Below are positions 1-8,430 of a DNA stretch of 64,000 bases, one piece after another. The stretch's first letter is position 1. Each line of letters starts with the position of its first letter. Below the pieces are notes generated by a model. It was not told where the DNA came from. It made no database searches and was given only the letters and a program-made list of their open reading frames with translations. This DNA is from Bacillus sp. V59.32b (GTDB taxonomy: Bacteria; Bacillota; Bacilli; Bacillales; DSM-1321), in assembly GCF_003429085.1 (NCBI RefSeq), contig NZ_QVTC01000030.1, positions 1-64,000 on the forward strand, in the 5' to 3' direction. Position numbers and translations under genes: made by a program.

Positions 1-56
1 AAATGCACCCTATAGAGAGACCTTTTTTCAAAGTGTCTACACTATAGGGTACATTT
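1..56. repeat. Imperfect inverted repeat at window edge, possible IS end
   Basis: The arms AAATGCACCCTATAG (1-15) and CTATAGGGTACATTT (42-56) are inverted copies with one mismatch, around a T-rich centre. Read on the minus strand the right arm starts TGTACCCTATAGTGTAGACAC, which resembles insertion-sequence termini as I remember them (IS3-like). No transposase lies to the right, so this may be an IS end pair or solo remnant, or simply a hairpin downstream of a gene left of the window. The identification is inference. Confidence 0.35.
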
Positions 57-253
57 TATCAGAGTTAGACCCTTTCATATTTTGCTGGAATTAATCTGGA
101 GTTTATTGAGAAGCTCTATTTTTCTAGCCAAAGCCCTTCTCGTTCTTTTAAAAAAATATTTAGTCCAATTGCCTTATTCGCTCTCACTAGAGTAAATCTC
201 CCTCCCTGATAAAAATATATTCAAATCCGCTTTAGTGCTTTATCTTGCTGGCA

Positions 254-283
254 TTTACATAACTTCAATGGGGGTGCTATACT
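254..283 (+). promoter_or_regulatory. Sigma-A-type promoter of the yitT-family gene
   Basis: TTTACA (254-259), an 18-bp spacer and TATACT (278-283), with an extended -10 TGC just upstream. It lies about 70 bp before the start codon at 356, leaving a leader of about 65 nt. No other gene is present in 57-355. Confidence 0.55.
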
Positions 284-355
284 ACTTTCGGCTATTAGCT
301 GTTTATGGAAAAATGCGTGTATTAAATTCATTGATGTACCCAAAGGAGCTTTTTT

Positions 356-1222
356 ATGAAAAGAAGATATAGGGGGGAACCCAATCATCCTATAATGACA
401 AAGATAAGTGAATATTTACTGGTACTGATCGGCTCAGCATTTGTCGCGCTTTCCTTTAATGTGTTTTTGCTACCTAACCGGATCGCTTCAGGCGGAGTGA
501 GCGGAATCAGTACGATACTGGATGCGACGTTCGGCTTTGAGCCTGCGTATGTGCAGTGGGCATTGAACATTCCATTGTTTATAGCGGGTCTTATTTTTCT
601 GGGGATGCAATTCGGTGCCAAAACGCTGGCCGGGACTTTGTTTCTTCCGTTTGTCGTATTTTTAACTAAGGACTGGGATCCTTGGACGAACGATGCTTTA
701 CTTGGATCGATTTTCGGAGGCATCGGTGTTGGACTGGGGCTGGGAATTGTTTTTAGAGGAAAAGCCTCAACCGGCGGCACTGATTTGGCAGCACAAATCA
801 TACATAAGTATACAAACTTTTCTTTAGGCACATGCGTTGCGATCATCGACGGTTTGATTGTTTTAAGTGCAGCTGTTGTTTTTGATATTGAAAGAGGGTT
901 GTATGCATTGATTGCCCTGTACGTGACGAGCAAAACGATTGATTTGGTGCAGATCGGTTTGGGACGCTCGAAGATGGCGATGATCATCACGAATAACGAG
1001 CCGGAAGTGAGACATGCTATTATTAATGAGATAGATCGGGGCGTCACGAGGCTGTCAGGCTATGGCGGGTATACCGATGATGCCCGTCCCATTCTGATGT
1101 GCGTGATTGATCAGACGGAATTCACAAAATTGAAACAATTGGTGAAAACGGTTGATCCAAAAGCGTTTGTCATTGTTATGGATGCTTCCGAGGTATTGGG
1201 GGAAGGTTTCAAACATTCGTAA
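356..1222 (+). CDS. yvjA: YitT/YvjA-family membrane protein
   Basis: A 288-residue membrane protein. Several hydrophobic segments fill roughly residues 17-185 (YitT membrane domain, two DUF161-like halves), followed by a soluble C-terminal DUF2179-type domain at about 215-280. The start ATG follows AAAGGAG at 342-348 with good spacing. Members are widespread in Bacilli; the transported substrate, if any, is not established. It precedes cccB by 48 bp in the same direction. In B. subtilis yvjA also lies in the prfB-cccB-ftsEX neighbourhood, which supports the symbol, but YitT paralogues are many, so the family call is firmer than the gene name. Confidence 0.85.
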   Translation: MKRRYRGEPNHPIMTKISEYLLVLIGSAFVALSFNVFLLPNRIASGGVSGISTILDATFGFEPAYVQWALNIPLFIAGLIFLGMQFGAKTLAGTLFLPFVVFLTKDWDPWTNDALLGSIFGGIGVGLGLGIVFRGKASTGGTDLAAQIIHKYTNFSLGTCVAIIDGLIVLSAAVVFDIERGLYALIALYVTSKTIDLVQIGLGRSKMAMIITNNEPEVRHAIINEIDRGVTRLSGYGGYTDDARPILMCVIDQTEFTKLKQLVKTVDPKAFVIVMDASEVLGEGFKHS

Positions 1223-1270
1223 AAAGGTATAAGATTTAAATATAAAACCATAGTTTGGGGAGGTTTTTAT

Positions 1271-1615
1271 ATGAAAAAAAAGCTTTTGGCACTATTGATG
1301 GGAACATCGCTTATCCTGGCGGCCTGTGGTGGCGGCGAGGACGAGAATGCTGGCAACGAATCGGGAAATGGTGATCAAGGTACCACAACGGCCGGTGCCG
1401 GAGATACAGAAAAGATTTATGTAAATAGCTGTGCAAGTTGTCATGGGAATAATCTTGAAGGGGACTTTGGTCCTAAGTTGAATAATGTCGGATCCCGCTT
1501 GTCTCAAGAAGACATTGAAAAGATCATCAACGAAGGCAAAGGATCGATGCCTGGTGGGTTAATAGAAGGAGATCAAGTATCACAAATGGCTAAATGGCTA
1601 TCCGAACAAAAATAA
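1271..1615 (+). CDS. cccB: Cytochrome c551, membrane-anchored lipoprotein
   Basis: A 114-residue small c-type cytochrome. Residues 1-19 are a lipoprotein signal with lipobox LAAC, so Cys19 would be lipidated and anchor it on the outer face of the membrane. A Gly/Asn-rich linker follows, then a haem-binding CASCH motif near residues 55-59 and a likely distal Met in GSMPGG. It should carry electrons on the outside, probably to a terminal oxidase. RBS GGGGAGG (1257-1263) precedes the ATG. Length is close to the B. subtilis CccB protein (about 112). A terminator follows at once, so it ends the transcription unit. Confidence 0.92.
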   Translation: MKKKLLALLMGTSLILAACGGGEDENAGNESGNGDQGTTTAGAGDTEKIYVNSCASCHGNNLEGDFGPKLNNVGSRLSQEDIEKIINEGKGSMPGGLIEGDQVSQMAKWLSEQK

Positions 1616-1628
1616 TATGGATCATGAT

Positions 1629-1666
1629 AAATGCCCTGTCGTATTAATGACAGGGCATTTTTATAT
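1629..1666 (+). terminator. Intrinsic terminator after cccB
   Basis: Perfect 12-bp stem AAATGCCCTGTC (1629-1640) / GACAGGGCATTT (1649-1660) with an 8-nt loop, followed by a T-rich tail. Confidence 0.9.
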
Positions 1667-1791
1667 GGAAACGCTTCCGGAAACATTACATTTTTAAAAA
1701 ATAAACCTTTATGCTCATGACTTTTTTGAATTTTTCCATCTAATTTGAAATGAAACTGTAATATTAAAATGCGTATTTTGACAAATAGAGA

Positions 1792-1800
1792 TGGTATAAT
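1792..1800 (+). promoter_or_regulatory. Extended -10 promoter element for ftsEX
   Basis: TGGTATAAT is a perfect -10 with the TGn extension, 137 bp before the ftsE start. No good -35 lies 16-18 bp upstream; a TTGACA at 1778-1783 is only 11 bp away. The long leader holds a TGTCGAA heptamer (1854-1860), a possible Spo0A-type site. A cre-like sequence lies upstream at 1666-1679. The gap 1616-1936 holds no gene. Confidence 0.5.
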
Positions 1801-1936
1801 GTGTTTGTTCAGGTTGAGAAATCTGTTATTTATTCATGTTTTTTGTAGAATTATGTCGAATATCAAGCTTCGAAATAGAATCGACACACTATGAGAGAAG
1901 CAAACTTTTTTTAGAAGCGAATTAGGTGGTTATTAA

Positions 1937-2623
1937 ATGATAGAAATGTCTGAAGTTTATAAAACATACCCAAATGGCGTGGTTGCTGTTAGTGGTATTA
2001 ATGTCAAAATCGAGCCAGGTGAGTTCGTCTATGTTGTAGGTCCCAGCGGTGCAGGGAAATCTACTTTTATAAAAATGATGTACCGGGAAGAGAAGCCGTC
2101 AAAAGGCACTATTGTGGTCAATGGCGTCAATGTATTCAGCCTTCGCAATACAAAGGTCCCTTTGTTCCGCAGAAATCTCGGAGTCGTGTTCCAAGATTTC
2201 AAATTGCTTCCCACGCTGACCGTCTATGAGAATATTGCGTTTGCCATGGAAGTGATTGAAAAGCATCCTGCTGAGATTAAGAGGCGTGTGATGGAGGTTC
2301 TCGATTTAGTGGGATTGAAGCATAAGGTTCGTTCAATGCCGAATGAGCTTTCGGGCGGAGAACAGCAGCGTGTGTCTATTGCACGCTCGATCGTCAATTC
2401 ACCGAAAGTGGTCATTGCCGACGAGCCTACAGGTAATCTGGATCCCGAAACATCCTGGGAAATCATGAACACGCTTGAAGAAATTAATAAACGGGGTACG
2501 ACCGTCGTTATGGCGACCCATAATAAAGATATAGTTAATAATATGAAACATCGTGTTATAGCCATTGAAAATGGAAAGATTGTCCGCGATGAGCAGCGAG
2601 GTGAATACGGTTATGAATTATAA
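1937..2623 (+). CDS. ftsE: Cell division ABC transporter ATP-binding protein FtsE
   Basis: A 228-residue ABC ATPase. Walker A GPSGAGKST lies near residues 36-44, the signature LSGGEQQR near 140, and Walker B VVIADEPTGNLD near 160. It pairs with FtsX on the inner face of the membrane and transmits ATP-driven changes that activate a peptidoglycan hydrolase outside the cell. Length is typical. The RBS AGGTGG is at 1924-1929. Its last 11 bases overlap the ftsX start, indicating coupled translation. Confidence 0.97.
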   Translation: MIEMSEVYKTYPNGVVAVSGINVKIEPGEFVYVVGPSGAGKSTFIKMMYREEKPSKGTIVVNGVNVFSLRNTKVPLFRRNLGVVFQDFKLLPTLTVYENIAFAMEVIEKHPAEIKRRVMEVLDLVGLKHKVRSMPNELSGGEQQRVSIARSIVNSPKVVIADEPTGNLDPETSWEIMNTLEEINKRGTTVVMATHNKDIVNNMKHRVIAIENGKIVRDEQRGEYGYEL

Positions 2624-3506
2624 TACAATTCGCCGCCATTTTCGGGAAAGTTTAAAAAACCTTAATCGGAATGGATGGATGACGTTCGCATCCATCAGTG
2701 CTGTTACTGTGACGTTGTTGTTGGTCGGTGTGTTCTTTGTCATTATGATGAATTTGAACCATATCGCCGGCAATGTCGAGAAAGACGTGGAAATCCGGGC
2801 CCATCTTGATTCTGCGGCAAGCGCCCAAGATCAGGAATCAATCGGCAACCAAATTGAGCAAATCCCTGAGGTTGATACAGTTACCTTTTCCCCAAAAGAA
2901 AAGGAATTAACCAACCTAATTGATGACTTAGGGGAAGACGGAGATGCTTTCAAGCTTTATGAGCAGGATAACCCACTCCGAGATGTTTATATCGTCAAAA
3001 CGAAAGCTCCACAGGATGTTATTAAGGTAGCCGAAGAAATTGAAGGCTTAACTTATATTCAGAAAGTGAATTATGGACAAGGATATGTGGAAAATTTGTT
3101 TGATGTCGTGAATGTATCGAGAAACGTAGGGATTGTGTTAATCCTCGGTCTTCTGTTTACGGCGATGTTCCTCATTTCCAATACAATCAAGATTACAATT
3201 GTCGCCAGAAGAAAAGAAATTGAGATTATGAGACTGGTAGGCGCGACAAACGGCTTTATCCGCTGGCCGTTCTTCCTAGAAGGATTGTGGCTGGGGGTTC
3301 TCGGAGCTGTACTGCCGATTATCTTAATCGGGACAGGCTATTACTATTTGTATGAAGCCATCGGTCCACAAATAAAAATCAATTTTGTAGAACTATTGCC
3401 GGTCAGCCCATTCATCTTCCAGATTTCAGCGATTCTTATATTGCTTGGCGCTTTAATCGGTGTCTGGGGAAGCTTGATGTCAGTGAGAAAATTTTTGAAA
3501 ATTTAA
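2613..3506 (+). CDS. ftsX: Cell division protein FtsX
   Basis: A 297-residue membrane partner of FtsE. I chose the ATG at 2613 (MNYNTIRRH), preceded by GAGGTGA at 2598-2604, over an upstream in-frame ATG at 2565 because length and N-terminus then match the family. A transmembrane segment at about 22-45 is followed by a large extracellular domain (about 50-160) that contacts the hydrolase, then three membrane segments in the C-terminal half. A short GC-rich hairpin (3510-3527) without a U tract follows and may protect the mRNA end. The next gene encodes a coiled-coil M23 protein, a plausible extracellular partner. Confidence 0.95.
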   Translation: MNYNTIRRHFRESLKNLNRNGWMTFASISAVTVTLLLVGVFFVIMMNLNHIAGNVEKDVEIRAHLDSAASAQDQESIGNQIEQIPEVDTVTFSPKEKELTNLIDDLGEDGDAFKLYEQDNPLRDVYIVKTKAPQDVIKVAEEIEGLTYIQKVNYGQGYVENLFDVVNVSRNVGIVLILGLLFTAMFLISNTIKITIVARRKEIEIMRLVGATNGFIRWPFFLEGLWLGVLGAVLPIILIGTGYYYLYEAIGPQIKINFVELLPVSPFIFQISAILILLGALIGVWGSLMSVRKFLKI

Positions 3507-3614
3507 AGCAAGCCGGGCGACCGGCTTTGCACCTTCTCTTTAAGTACCATTAGGGAAGTCTAACCGTAGGTTGTGTCTGTGTTTTACGGGTAGAAAGAAA
3601 GGGGAAAGAGAATT

Positions 3615-4886
3615 TTGAAGAAAAAGATAGTAGCAATTAATACAACGATTATGCTTGGCTTAAGCAGTGTACTTGCAGTTCCCGGTGTTGATGCCGAATC
3701 GATCCAGGATATGAAAGAGAAAAAAGAAGCAATCCAGGAGAAGCGTTCAGGTGTCCAATCCGGCATACATAATGCGGAACAGGATATTAAAAAATTACAA
3801 GGTCAACAGGAAAGCCTGGAAGATCAGATTTCCCGCATTGAAAAAGAAATAAGTGATTCAGAAGCTAAGATTAAAGAAAAAGATATTCAAATTAAAGAAA
3901 CACAAGCTGAGATTGAAAAGTTAAAAGAAGAGATTGCTGTTTTAATAGAAAGAATCGAAAAGCGGAATGAACTTCTTAAAGAGCGCGCTGTTTCCTTCCA
4001 GGAAAGTGGCGGGGACATCAGCTATCTTGAAGTTCTGCTTGGGTCCAGCAGCTTCAGTGACTTTGTCGGACGTGTTAACGCCGTTGCGACAATCGTCGAA
4101 GCTGACCGGGAAATCCTGGAGCAGCATGAAGCGGACAAAAAAGAACTCGAAGAAAGCCAGAAAGCCGTTGAACAGAAAATGGCTGATTTACAAAGCATGC
4201 TAGCAGAGCTTAAAGAAATGAATGCTCAACTTACAAACCAAAAACAGCAGAAAGATGCTTTGATGGCTAAATTAGAGAAAGAAGAAGAGCAAACACAAGA
4301 ATTGAAAATGAGCCTTCAAGAAGAAGAAGAAAACCTTGCTGCACAGCAATCAGCCATCCAGAAAGCGATTGAGCTGGAGCAATCACGCCGTGCAGAGCTT
4401 GAAGCAGCGAGAAAGCGTGCGGCGGCTGAAGCGAGATCCGGTTCAGGCGGCGGTGGTGAAAGTGTAAGCGCGGCTCCGAGAATTTCGTCTGGAGCATTCA
4501 CAAATCCTTCTGCAGGCCGTGTGACATCTAAGATGGGCCCACGCTGGAACAAGCAGCATGCTGGGATCGATATCGCGAAAAAAGGCACAGTGCCTGTGGT
4601 AGCTTCAGCTGATGGAGTAGTTATGCGTGCGTATGTATCCAGCACTTATGGTAACTGCGTCATGATTACGCATTCCATTAATGGTCAGCAATATACGACT
4701 GTATATGCACATATGCGTTCCATGAATGTAAGCACCGGCCAAGTCGTTGCAAAAGGCCAGAAAATCGGTCTGATGGGGAACACAGGACGTTCATACGGAC
4801 AGCATTTGCATTTCGAGATACACAAAGGATCTTGGAATGTCTCTAAATCAAATGCCGTAAACCCATTAAGTTATGTTTCTTATTAA
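3615..4886 (+). CDS. Murein hydrolase activator/endopeptidase, EnvC/PcsB-like with M23 domain
   Basis: A 423-residue secreted protein starting at TTG (3615); the RBS is AAGGGGAAAGAG just upstream, and no other in-frame start keeps the signal peptide (about residues 1-27, ending VDA). Residues about 28-265 are a long Lys/Glu-rich coiled coil, then a Gly/Ser linker, then an M23 (LytM) domain at about 300-420 with HAGIDIA and HLHFEIHKG, so the metal ligands look present. It lies 108 bp after ftsX. FtsEX is known to activate coiled-coil hydrolases of this design (EnvC in E. coli, PcsB in streptococci, CwlO in B. subtilis). Partnership with FtsEX here is inferred from adjacency. Confidence 0.88.
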   Translation: MKKKIVAINTTIMLGLSSVLAVPGVDAESIQDMKEKKEAIQEKRSGVQSGIHNAEQDIKKLQGQQESLEDQISRIEKEISDSEAKIKEKDIQIKETQAEIEKLKEEIAVLIERIEKRNELLKERAVSFQESGGDISYLEVLLGSSSFSDFVGRVNAVATIVEADREILEQHEADKKELEESQKAVEQKMADLQSMLAELKEMNAQLTNQKQQKDALMAKLEKEEEQTQELKMSLQEEEENLAAQQSAIQKAIELEQSRRAELEAARKRAAAEARSGSGGGGESVSAAPRISSGAFTNPSAGRVTSKMGPRWNKQHAGIDIAKKGTVPVVASADGVVMRAYVSSTYGNCVMITHSINGQQYTTVYAHMRSMNVSTGQVVAKGQKIGLMGNTGRSYGQHLHFEIHKGSWNVSKSNAVNPLSYVSY

Positions 4887-4950
4887 TAGAGTCTATTATA
4901 TATACCCTTAATAGTAGGAAGATAATCATAGAAATGAATAGGTAGATAAG

Positions 4951-4986
4951 AGCAGCCAGGGAATGAATCCTGGCTGCTTTGTTTTT
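4951..4986 (+). terminator. Intrinsic terminator after the M23 gene
   Basis: Stem AGCAGCCAGG (4951-4960) / CCTGGCTGCT (4969-4978), followed by TTGTTTTT. It closes the ftsEX-M23 unit just before the tandem array. Confidence 0.9.
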
Positions 4987-5030
4987 AGTTAAACCTTTTT
5001 CAATTTGTTTTATAGGCGATATTTAGAGTT

Positions 5031-5445
5031 GATATATGAGCGTTATAGAAGATATGAGCGATTATTCGGATATATGAGCGTTTATCAAAATATATGAGCG
5101 TTTATCAAAATATATGAGCGTTTATCAAAATATATGAGCGATGACCCAAATATATGAGCGATGACCTAAATATATGAGCGATGAACCAAATATATGAGCG
5201 ATGACCTAAATATATGAGCGATGAACCAAATATATGAGCGATGAACCAAAAATATGAGTGATGCCCCGGATATATTAGCGGTGATTCAAATATATGAGCG
5301 ATACTCCGAATATATGGGCGATAAACCAAAAATATGAGCGATAATTAAAATATATGAGCGTTTAGCAAAATATACGAGCGATAACCAAAATTACGAGCTA
5401 TTATCCGAATTTACGAGCAATCCTTCCAATTTTACGAGCGGTGGT
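5031..5445. repeat. Intergenic tandem array 1, 20-bp unit TATATGAGCG-N7-AAA
   Basis: About 21 head-to-tail copies of a 20-bp unit with core TATATGAGCG followed by an A-rich half such as ATGAACCAAA. Between about 5051 and 5380 the period is exactly 20 bp with no spacer. Units at the right end diverge to TTACGAGC. Neighbouring units are often identical (three copies with TTTATCAAAA; alternating ATGACCTAAA and ATGAACCAAA), as expected from slippage or unequal exchange. It lies between a terminator and ctpB. Reading frames across it are by-products of the repeat. Three other arrays in this window share the period. Confidence 0.93.
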
Positions 5446-5600
5446 ACAAATTTGATAGAAAAACCCACCTTCTCTTTATAAACCTTCCCTCACAAAAAAG
5501 AGCACAGCATATTTCGTACAAGCCCTTCATATGATGGAGTAAAACGGACCAGGATGATCGTAATCCATGGTGATTCCTTATGGAAGAAGGAGACGAAGTT

Positions 5601-7073
5601 ATGGGCAAAAAGTGGGTATTCCCCCTAGTTGTGATACTTTCACTCATCATGGGGGTTGCAGGAGGGGTATATCTTACCTCACAGGCACCGAACCAGGATA
5701 TCAAGCAAATGCTAGTGGGAACAGAAAGTAATGAGGACGCTGCCAAAAAGGAAAACGGAGCCACAAGTACAGAATTGAAAAAAGTAGAACAAGCCTACGA
5801 ACTTATCCGCGGGCAATATGTTGAAAAAGTAAAAGATGAGCAGCTAGTGGAAGGAGCCATAGAGGGGATGCTTTCCACGTTAAAGGATCCTTATTCTGTC
5901 TATATGAACAAAGAAACGGCAGAGCAATTCGGCGAGGCGTTGGGTTCTTCCTTTGAAGGTATTGGCACTGAAATTGGCGTGGAGGATGGCAAAATCATCA
6001 TCGTTTCTCCTTATAAGGATTCACCAGCCGAAAAAGCAGGCCTCAAGCCTAAGGATGAGTTGCTAAAGATAAACGGGGAGAGCGTGGATGGCCTGAATTT
6101 ATATGAGATGAGCCTCAAGATACGCGGGAAAAAGGGAAGCAAGGTTACGCTTGAAATCAAACGCTCAGGCGTAACGGAGCCGCTGACTTTGAAAGTTACT
6201 CGGGATGAGATTCCGGTTGAAACGGTTTTTTCTTCGATTAAGAAGATAAATGATGTGAATATCGGTTACATTGAATTGACTACCTTTTCGGAAGGTACAG
6301 CGAACGACTTCAAAAAGCAATTGGAAGCGATGGAGAAAAAGGGCATAGAAGGACTTGTCATAGATGTACGTGGCAATCCGGGCGGCCTGCTGTCCAGTGC
6401 CCAGGAAATCCTTAGCTTACTTGTAACAAAAGATAAGCCGTACTTGCAAATCGCGCAACGGAATGGAGACACCGAGACATTTTTTTCGGAATTAACAGAA
6501 AAAAAGAAATATCCCATTGCTGTATTGACTGACAAAGGGAGTGCCTCTGCAGCGGAAATTTTGGCCGGCGCCTTGAACGAAGCCGGGGACTATCCGTTAA
6601 TCGGTGAAAAAACGTTCGGAAAGGGTACGGTCCAGCAGGCTGTGCCAATGGGAGACGGCAGTGATATCAAGCTGACGTTATTTAAATGGCTGACACCAGA
6701 CGGCAATTGGATTCATAAAAAAGGCATAAAGCCAACGATTGAAGTACACCAGCCGGATTATTTCAACGTTCATCCATTGCAGGTCGAAAAGACATTCAAG
6801 CGCGATATGACCAATCCGCAAATCCAATATGCTCAAGGGATGCTAAAAGGATTGGGGCTTGAACCGGGAAGAGATGACGGCTATTATGACGCGAAAACCG
6901 AGATTGCCATAAAAGCTTTTCAACAGCAAGAGGGTTTAAAGATTACTGGTGAAATGGATCAAAAAACAGCCTCAAAATTAGAAGAAGCCATTGTGGAAAA
7001 GATACAGGATGAAAACAATGATGTTCAATTAAAAACAGCGCTTTTATTTGTCGCAAAGTTAACGGATCAGTAA
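5601..7073 (+). CDS. ctpB: Carboxy-terminal processing protease CtpB (S41, PDZ, PG-binding)
   Basis: A 490-residue S41 serine protease. The start at 5601 (MGKKWVF) is preceded by AAGAAGGAGA with 8-nt spacing; an in-frame ATG at 5580 lies upstream of this RBS. Order: membrane anchor or signal (about 5-25), PDZ domain (about 90-170), S41 core (about 190-380) with the nucleophile Ser in SASAAE and the Lys in GEKTFGKGTVQ, then a C-terminal peptidoglycan-binding domain (about 405-465). In B. subtilis CtpB is made during sporulation and cleaves SpoIVFA to trigger sigma-K activation. Order next to minJ is conserved. Confidence 0.94.
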   Translation: MGKKWVFPLVVILSLIMGVAGGVYLTSQAPNQDIKQMLVGTESNEDAAKKENGATSTELKKVEQAYELIRGQYVEKVKDEQLVEGAIEGMLSTLKDPYSVYMNKETAEQFGEALGSSFEGIGTEIGVEDGKIIIVSPYKDSPAEKAGLKPKDELLKINGESVDGLNLYEMSLKIRGKKGSKVTLEIKRSGVTEPLTLKVTRDEIPVETVFSSIKKINDVNIGYIELTTFSEGTANDFKKQLEAMEKKGIEGLVIDVRGNPGGLLSSAQEILSLLVTKDKPYLQIAQRNGDTETFFSELTEKKKYPIAVLTDKGSASAAEILAGALNEAGDYPLIGEKTFGKGTVQQAVPMGDGSDIKLTLFKWLTPDGNWIHKKGIKPTIEVHQPDYFNVHPLQVEKTFKRDMTNPQIQYAQGMLKGLGLEPGRDDGYYDAKTEIAIKAFQQQEGLKITGEMDQKTASKLEEAIVEKIQDENNDVQLKTALLFVAKLTDQ

Positions 7074-7096
7074 TACGTTCAAACTGAATACAGGGA

Positions 7097-7133
7097 AAGT
7101 CTGGCACCTGAATACAGGCCAGACTTTTTTCTT
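7097..7133 (+). terminator. Intrinsic terminator after ctpB
   Basis: Stem AAGTCTGGC (7097-7105) / GCCAGACTT (7118-7126) followed by TTTTTTCTTTT. Confidence 0.88.
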
Positions 7134-7230
7134 TTAGAGATATAGGCAGGGCAGTACCAGTTTGATAAAATGAGATAATAGATTCTTTTATTATTTTTAT
7201 AAAATATAGATAAAGGATGGTGAACGGAGC

Positions 7231-8430
7231 TTGACTGAAGAGTGGCTGTTTGCGTGTTTAAAAGGATTGGGAACATTTTTTCTTCATCCAGTTTTTTATT
7301 TTTCTATCATACTATCAATTTTTATTGGTTATCTTCGGATTAAACGGGAAAGAAGCGACTTTCATATCCGCGTCCATGATATGCTTCAGGAGCTTCGTTC
7401 TCTGCTGCCCTTGGGAATTGTTTGGGGACTTACCCTTTCGCTGGTTACGCTCGGAGCGGGCCTTGTTATCCCGTTTGCTTCGCTGCTGCTGATCGGTCTG
7501 CTGTCCCTTATCCTGGCAGTTACGATGCAATTCAGGCTGCTGTCGCCGTCTTACAGCTTTGGACTGGCCTTTTTCATCATTTTCTTTTTCTTTTTTTATG
7601 GCCGTGATGTGCAGCTTCCAATATTGCAAGAAACGTTTGCCAGTCTCAATCGACCGGTTTATCCAGCGCTAGCCGTCCTGCTTGGTCTGCTGTTGATAGC
7701 GGAAGGCTCCCTGATTAGCAGGAGTGGGCATAAGAAGGCTTCACCGAAACTGCTGATTTCGAAACGGGGCTTTACAGTTGGTGCTTATGCTTCCAAACGA
7801 TTGTGGCTGATTCCGATGTTTATTCTTGTGCCGGATGGGAATCTCCCTGCCCCGTTCGAATGGTGGCCTGTATTTTCGGCAGGCAGCGTACACGTATCAC
7901 CGTTGTTTGTTCCATTTTTACTTGGCTTTTCCCATGTCGTAAAGGGTGAACTTCCAAAGAGGGCCATTGCTGCTTATGGAAGGAAGGTCACGCTTCTGGG
8001 TATAGTGGTCACCGCGATTTCCATCGCAGGTAACTGGTATCCTGTCCTGACGGTAACAGCAGTGGTCCTGGCAATGCTCGTCAGGGAACTGATTGCTTAT
8101 TTTTCTAAAAGCAATGATAAGAAAATGCCGCTCTATTTTTCAAGAAGCAATCTCGGAGTCCGGATTCTGGGTATCATCCCGAAGTCTCCCGCAGAAATGA
8201 TGGGCCTGGAGATGGGAGAAATTGTAACAAAAGTAAACGGGGTCATTGTCCGTGACGATCTTGAATTCTATGAAGCCCTTCAAGTCAATCGGGCCTATTG
8301 CAAACTTGAAGTCATCGGCAATAACGGCCAAATCCGCTTCACCCAGCGCGCGCTTTTTGAAGGCGAGCACCATGAACTTGGGATTTTGTTTGTGGAAGGG
8401 ACGAAAGTGAGTAAGGGGCGGGTTGTGTGA
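7231..8430 (+). CDS. minJ: Topological determinant of cell division MinJ
   Basis: A 399-residue polytopic membrane protein with a C-terminal PDZ domain (about residues 305-385). The start is TTG at 7231 behind GGATGGTGA. Hydrophobic segments fill most of residues 15-280. In B. subtilis MinJ (about 397 residues, formerly YvjD) bridges DivIVA and MinD, so the Min system acts at new poles and septa. Length, PDZ position and placement next to ctpB all agree. It ends in a long non-coding gap rather than a recognisable terminator. Confidence 0.9.
   Translation: MTEEWLFACLKGLGTFFLHPVFYFSIILSIFIGYLRIKRERSDFHIRVHDMLQELRSLLPLGIVWGLTLSLVTLGAGLVIPFASLLLIGLLSLILAVTMQFRLLSPSYSFGLAFFIIFFFFFYGRDVQLPILQETFASLNRPVYPALAVLLGLLLIAEGSLISRSGHKKASPKLLISKRGFTVGAYASKRLWLIPMFILVPDGNLPAPFEWWPVFSAGSVHVSPLFVPFLLGFSHVVKGELPKRAIAAYGRKVTLLGIVVTAISIAGNWYPVLTVTAVVLAMLVRELIAYFSKSNDKKMPLYFSRSNLGVRILGIIPKSPAEMMGLEMGEIVTKVNGVIVRDDLEFYEALQVNRAYCKLEVIGNNGQIRFTQRALFEGEHHELGILFVEGTKVSKGRVV

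Noticed and set aside
385-1047. 220-codon minus-strand frame inside the YitT gene
   Set aside because: Shadow of a well-supported gene with its own promoter and RBS on the other strand.
1778-1783. TTGACA as -35 of the ftsEX promoter
   Set aside because: It is only 11 bp upstream of the TATAAT, too close for sigma-A; the extended -10 is the better explanation.
5105-5329. Minus-strand reading frame of 74 codons with repeated FIAHIFGSSLIYLGHRSY-like units
   Set aside because: It is a by-product of the 20-bp tandem array (60 nt = 20 codons per three units); there is no ribosome binding site and no family.
5031-5445. CRISPR array
   Set aside because: Units are contiguous without unique spacers, the repeat is 20 bp, and no cas genes are nearby. 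The same holds for the other three arrays.
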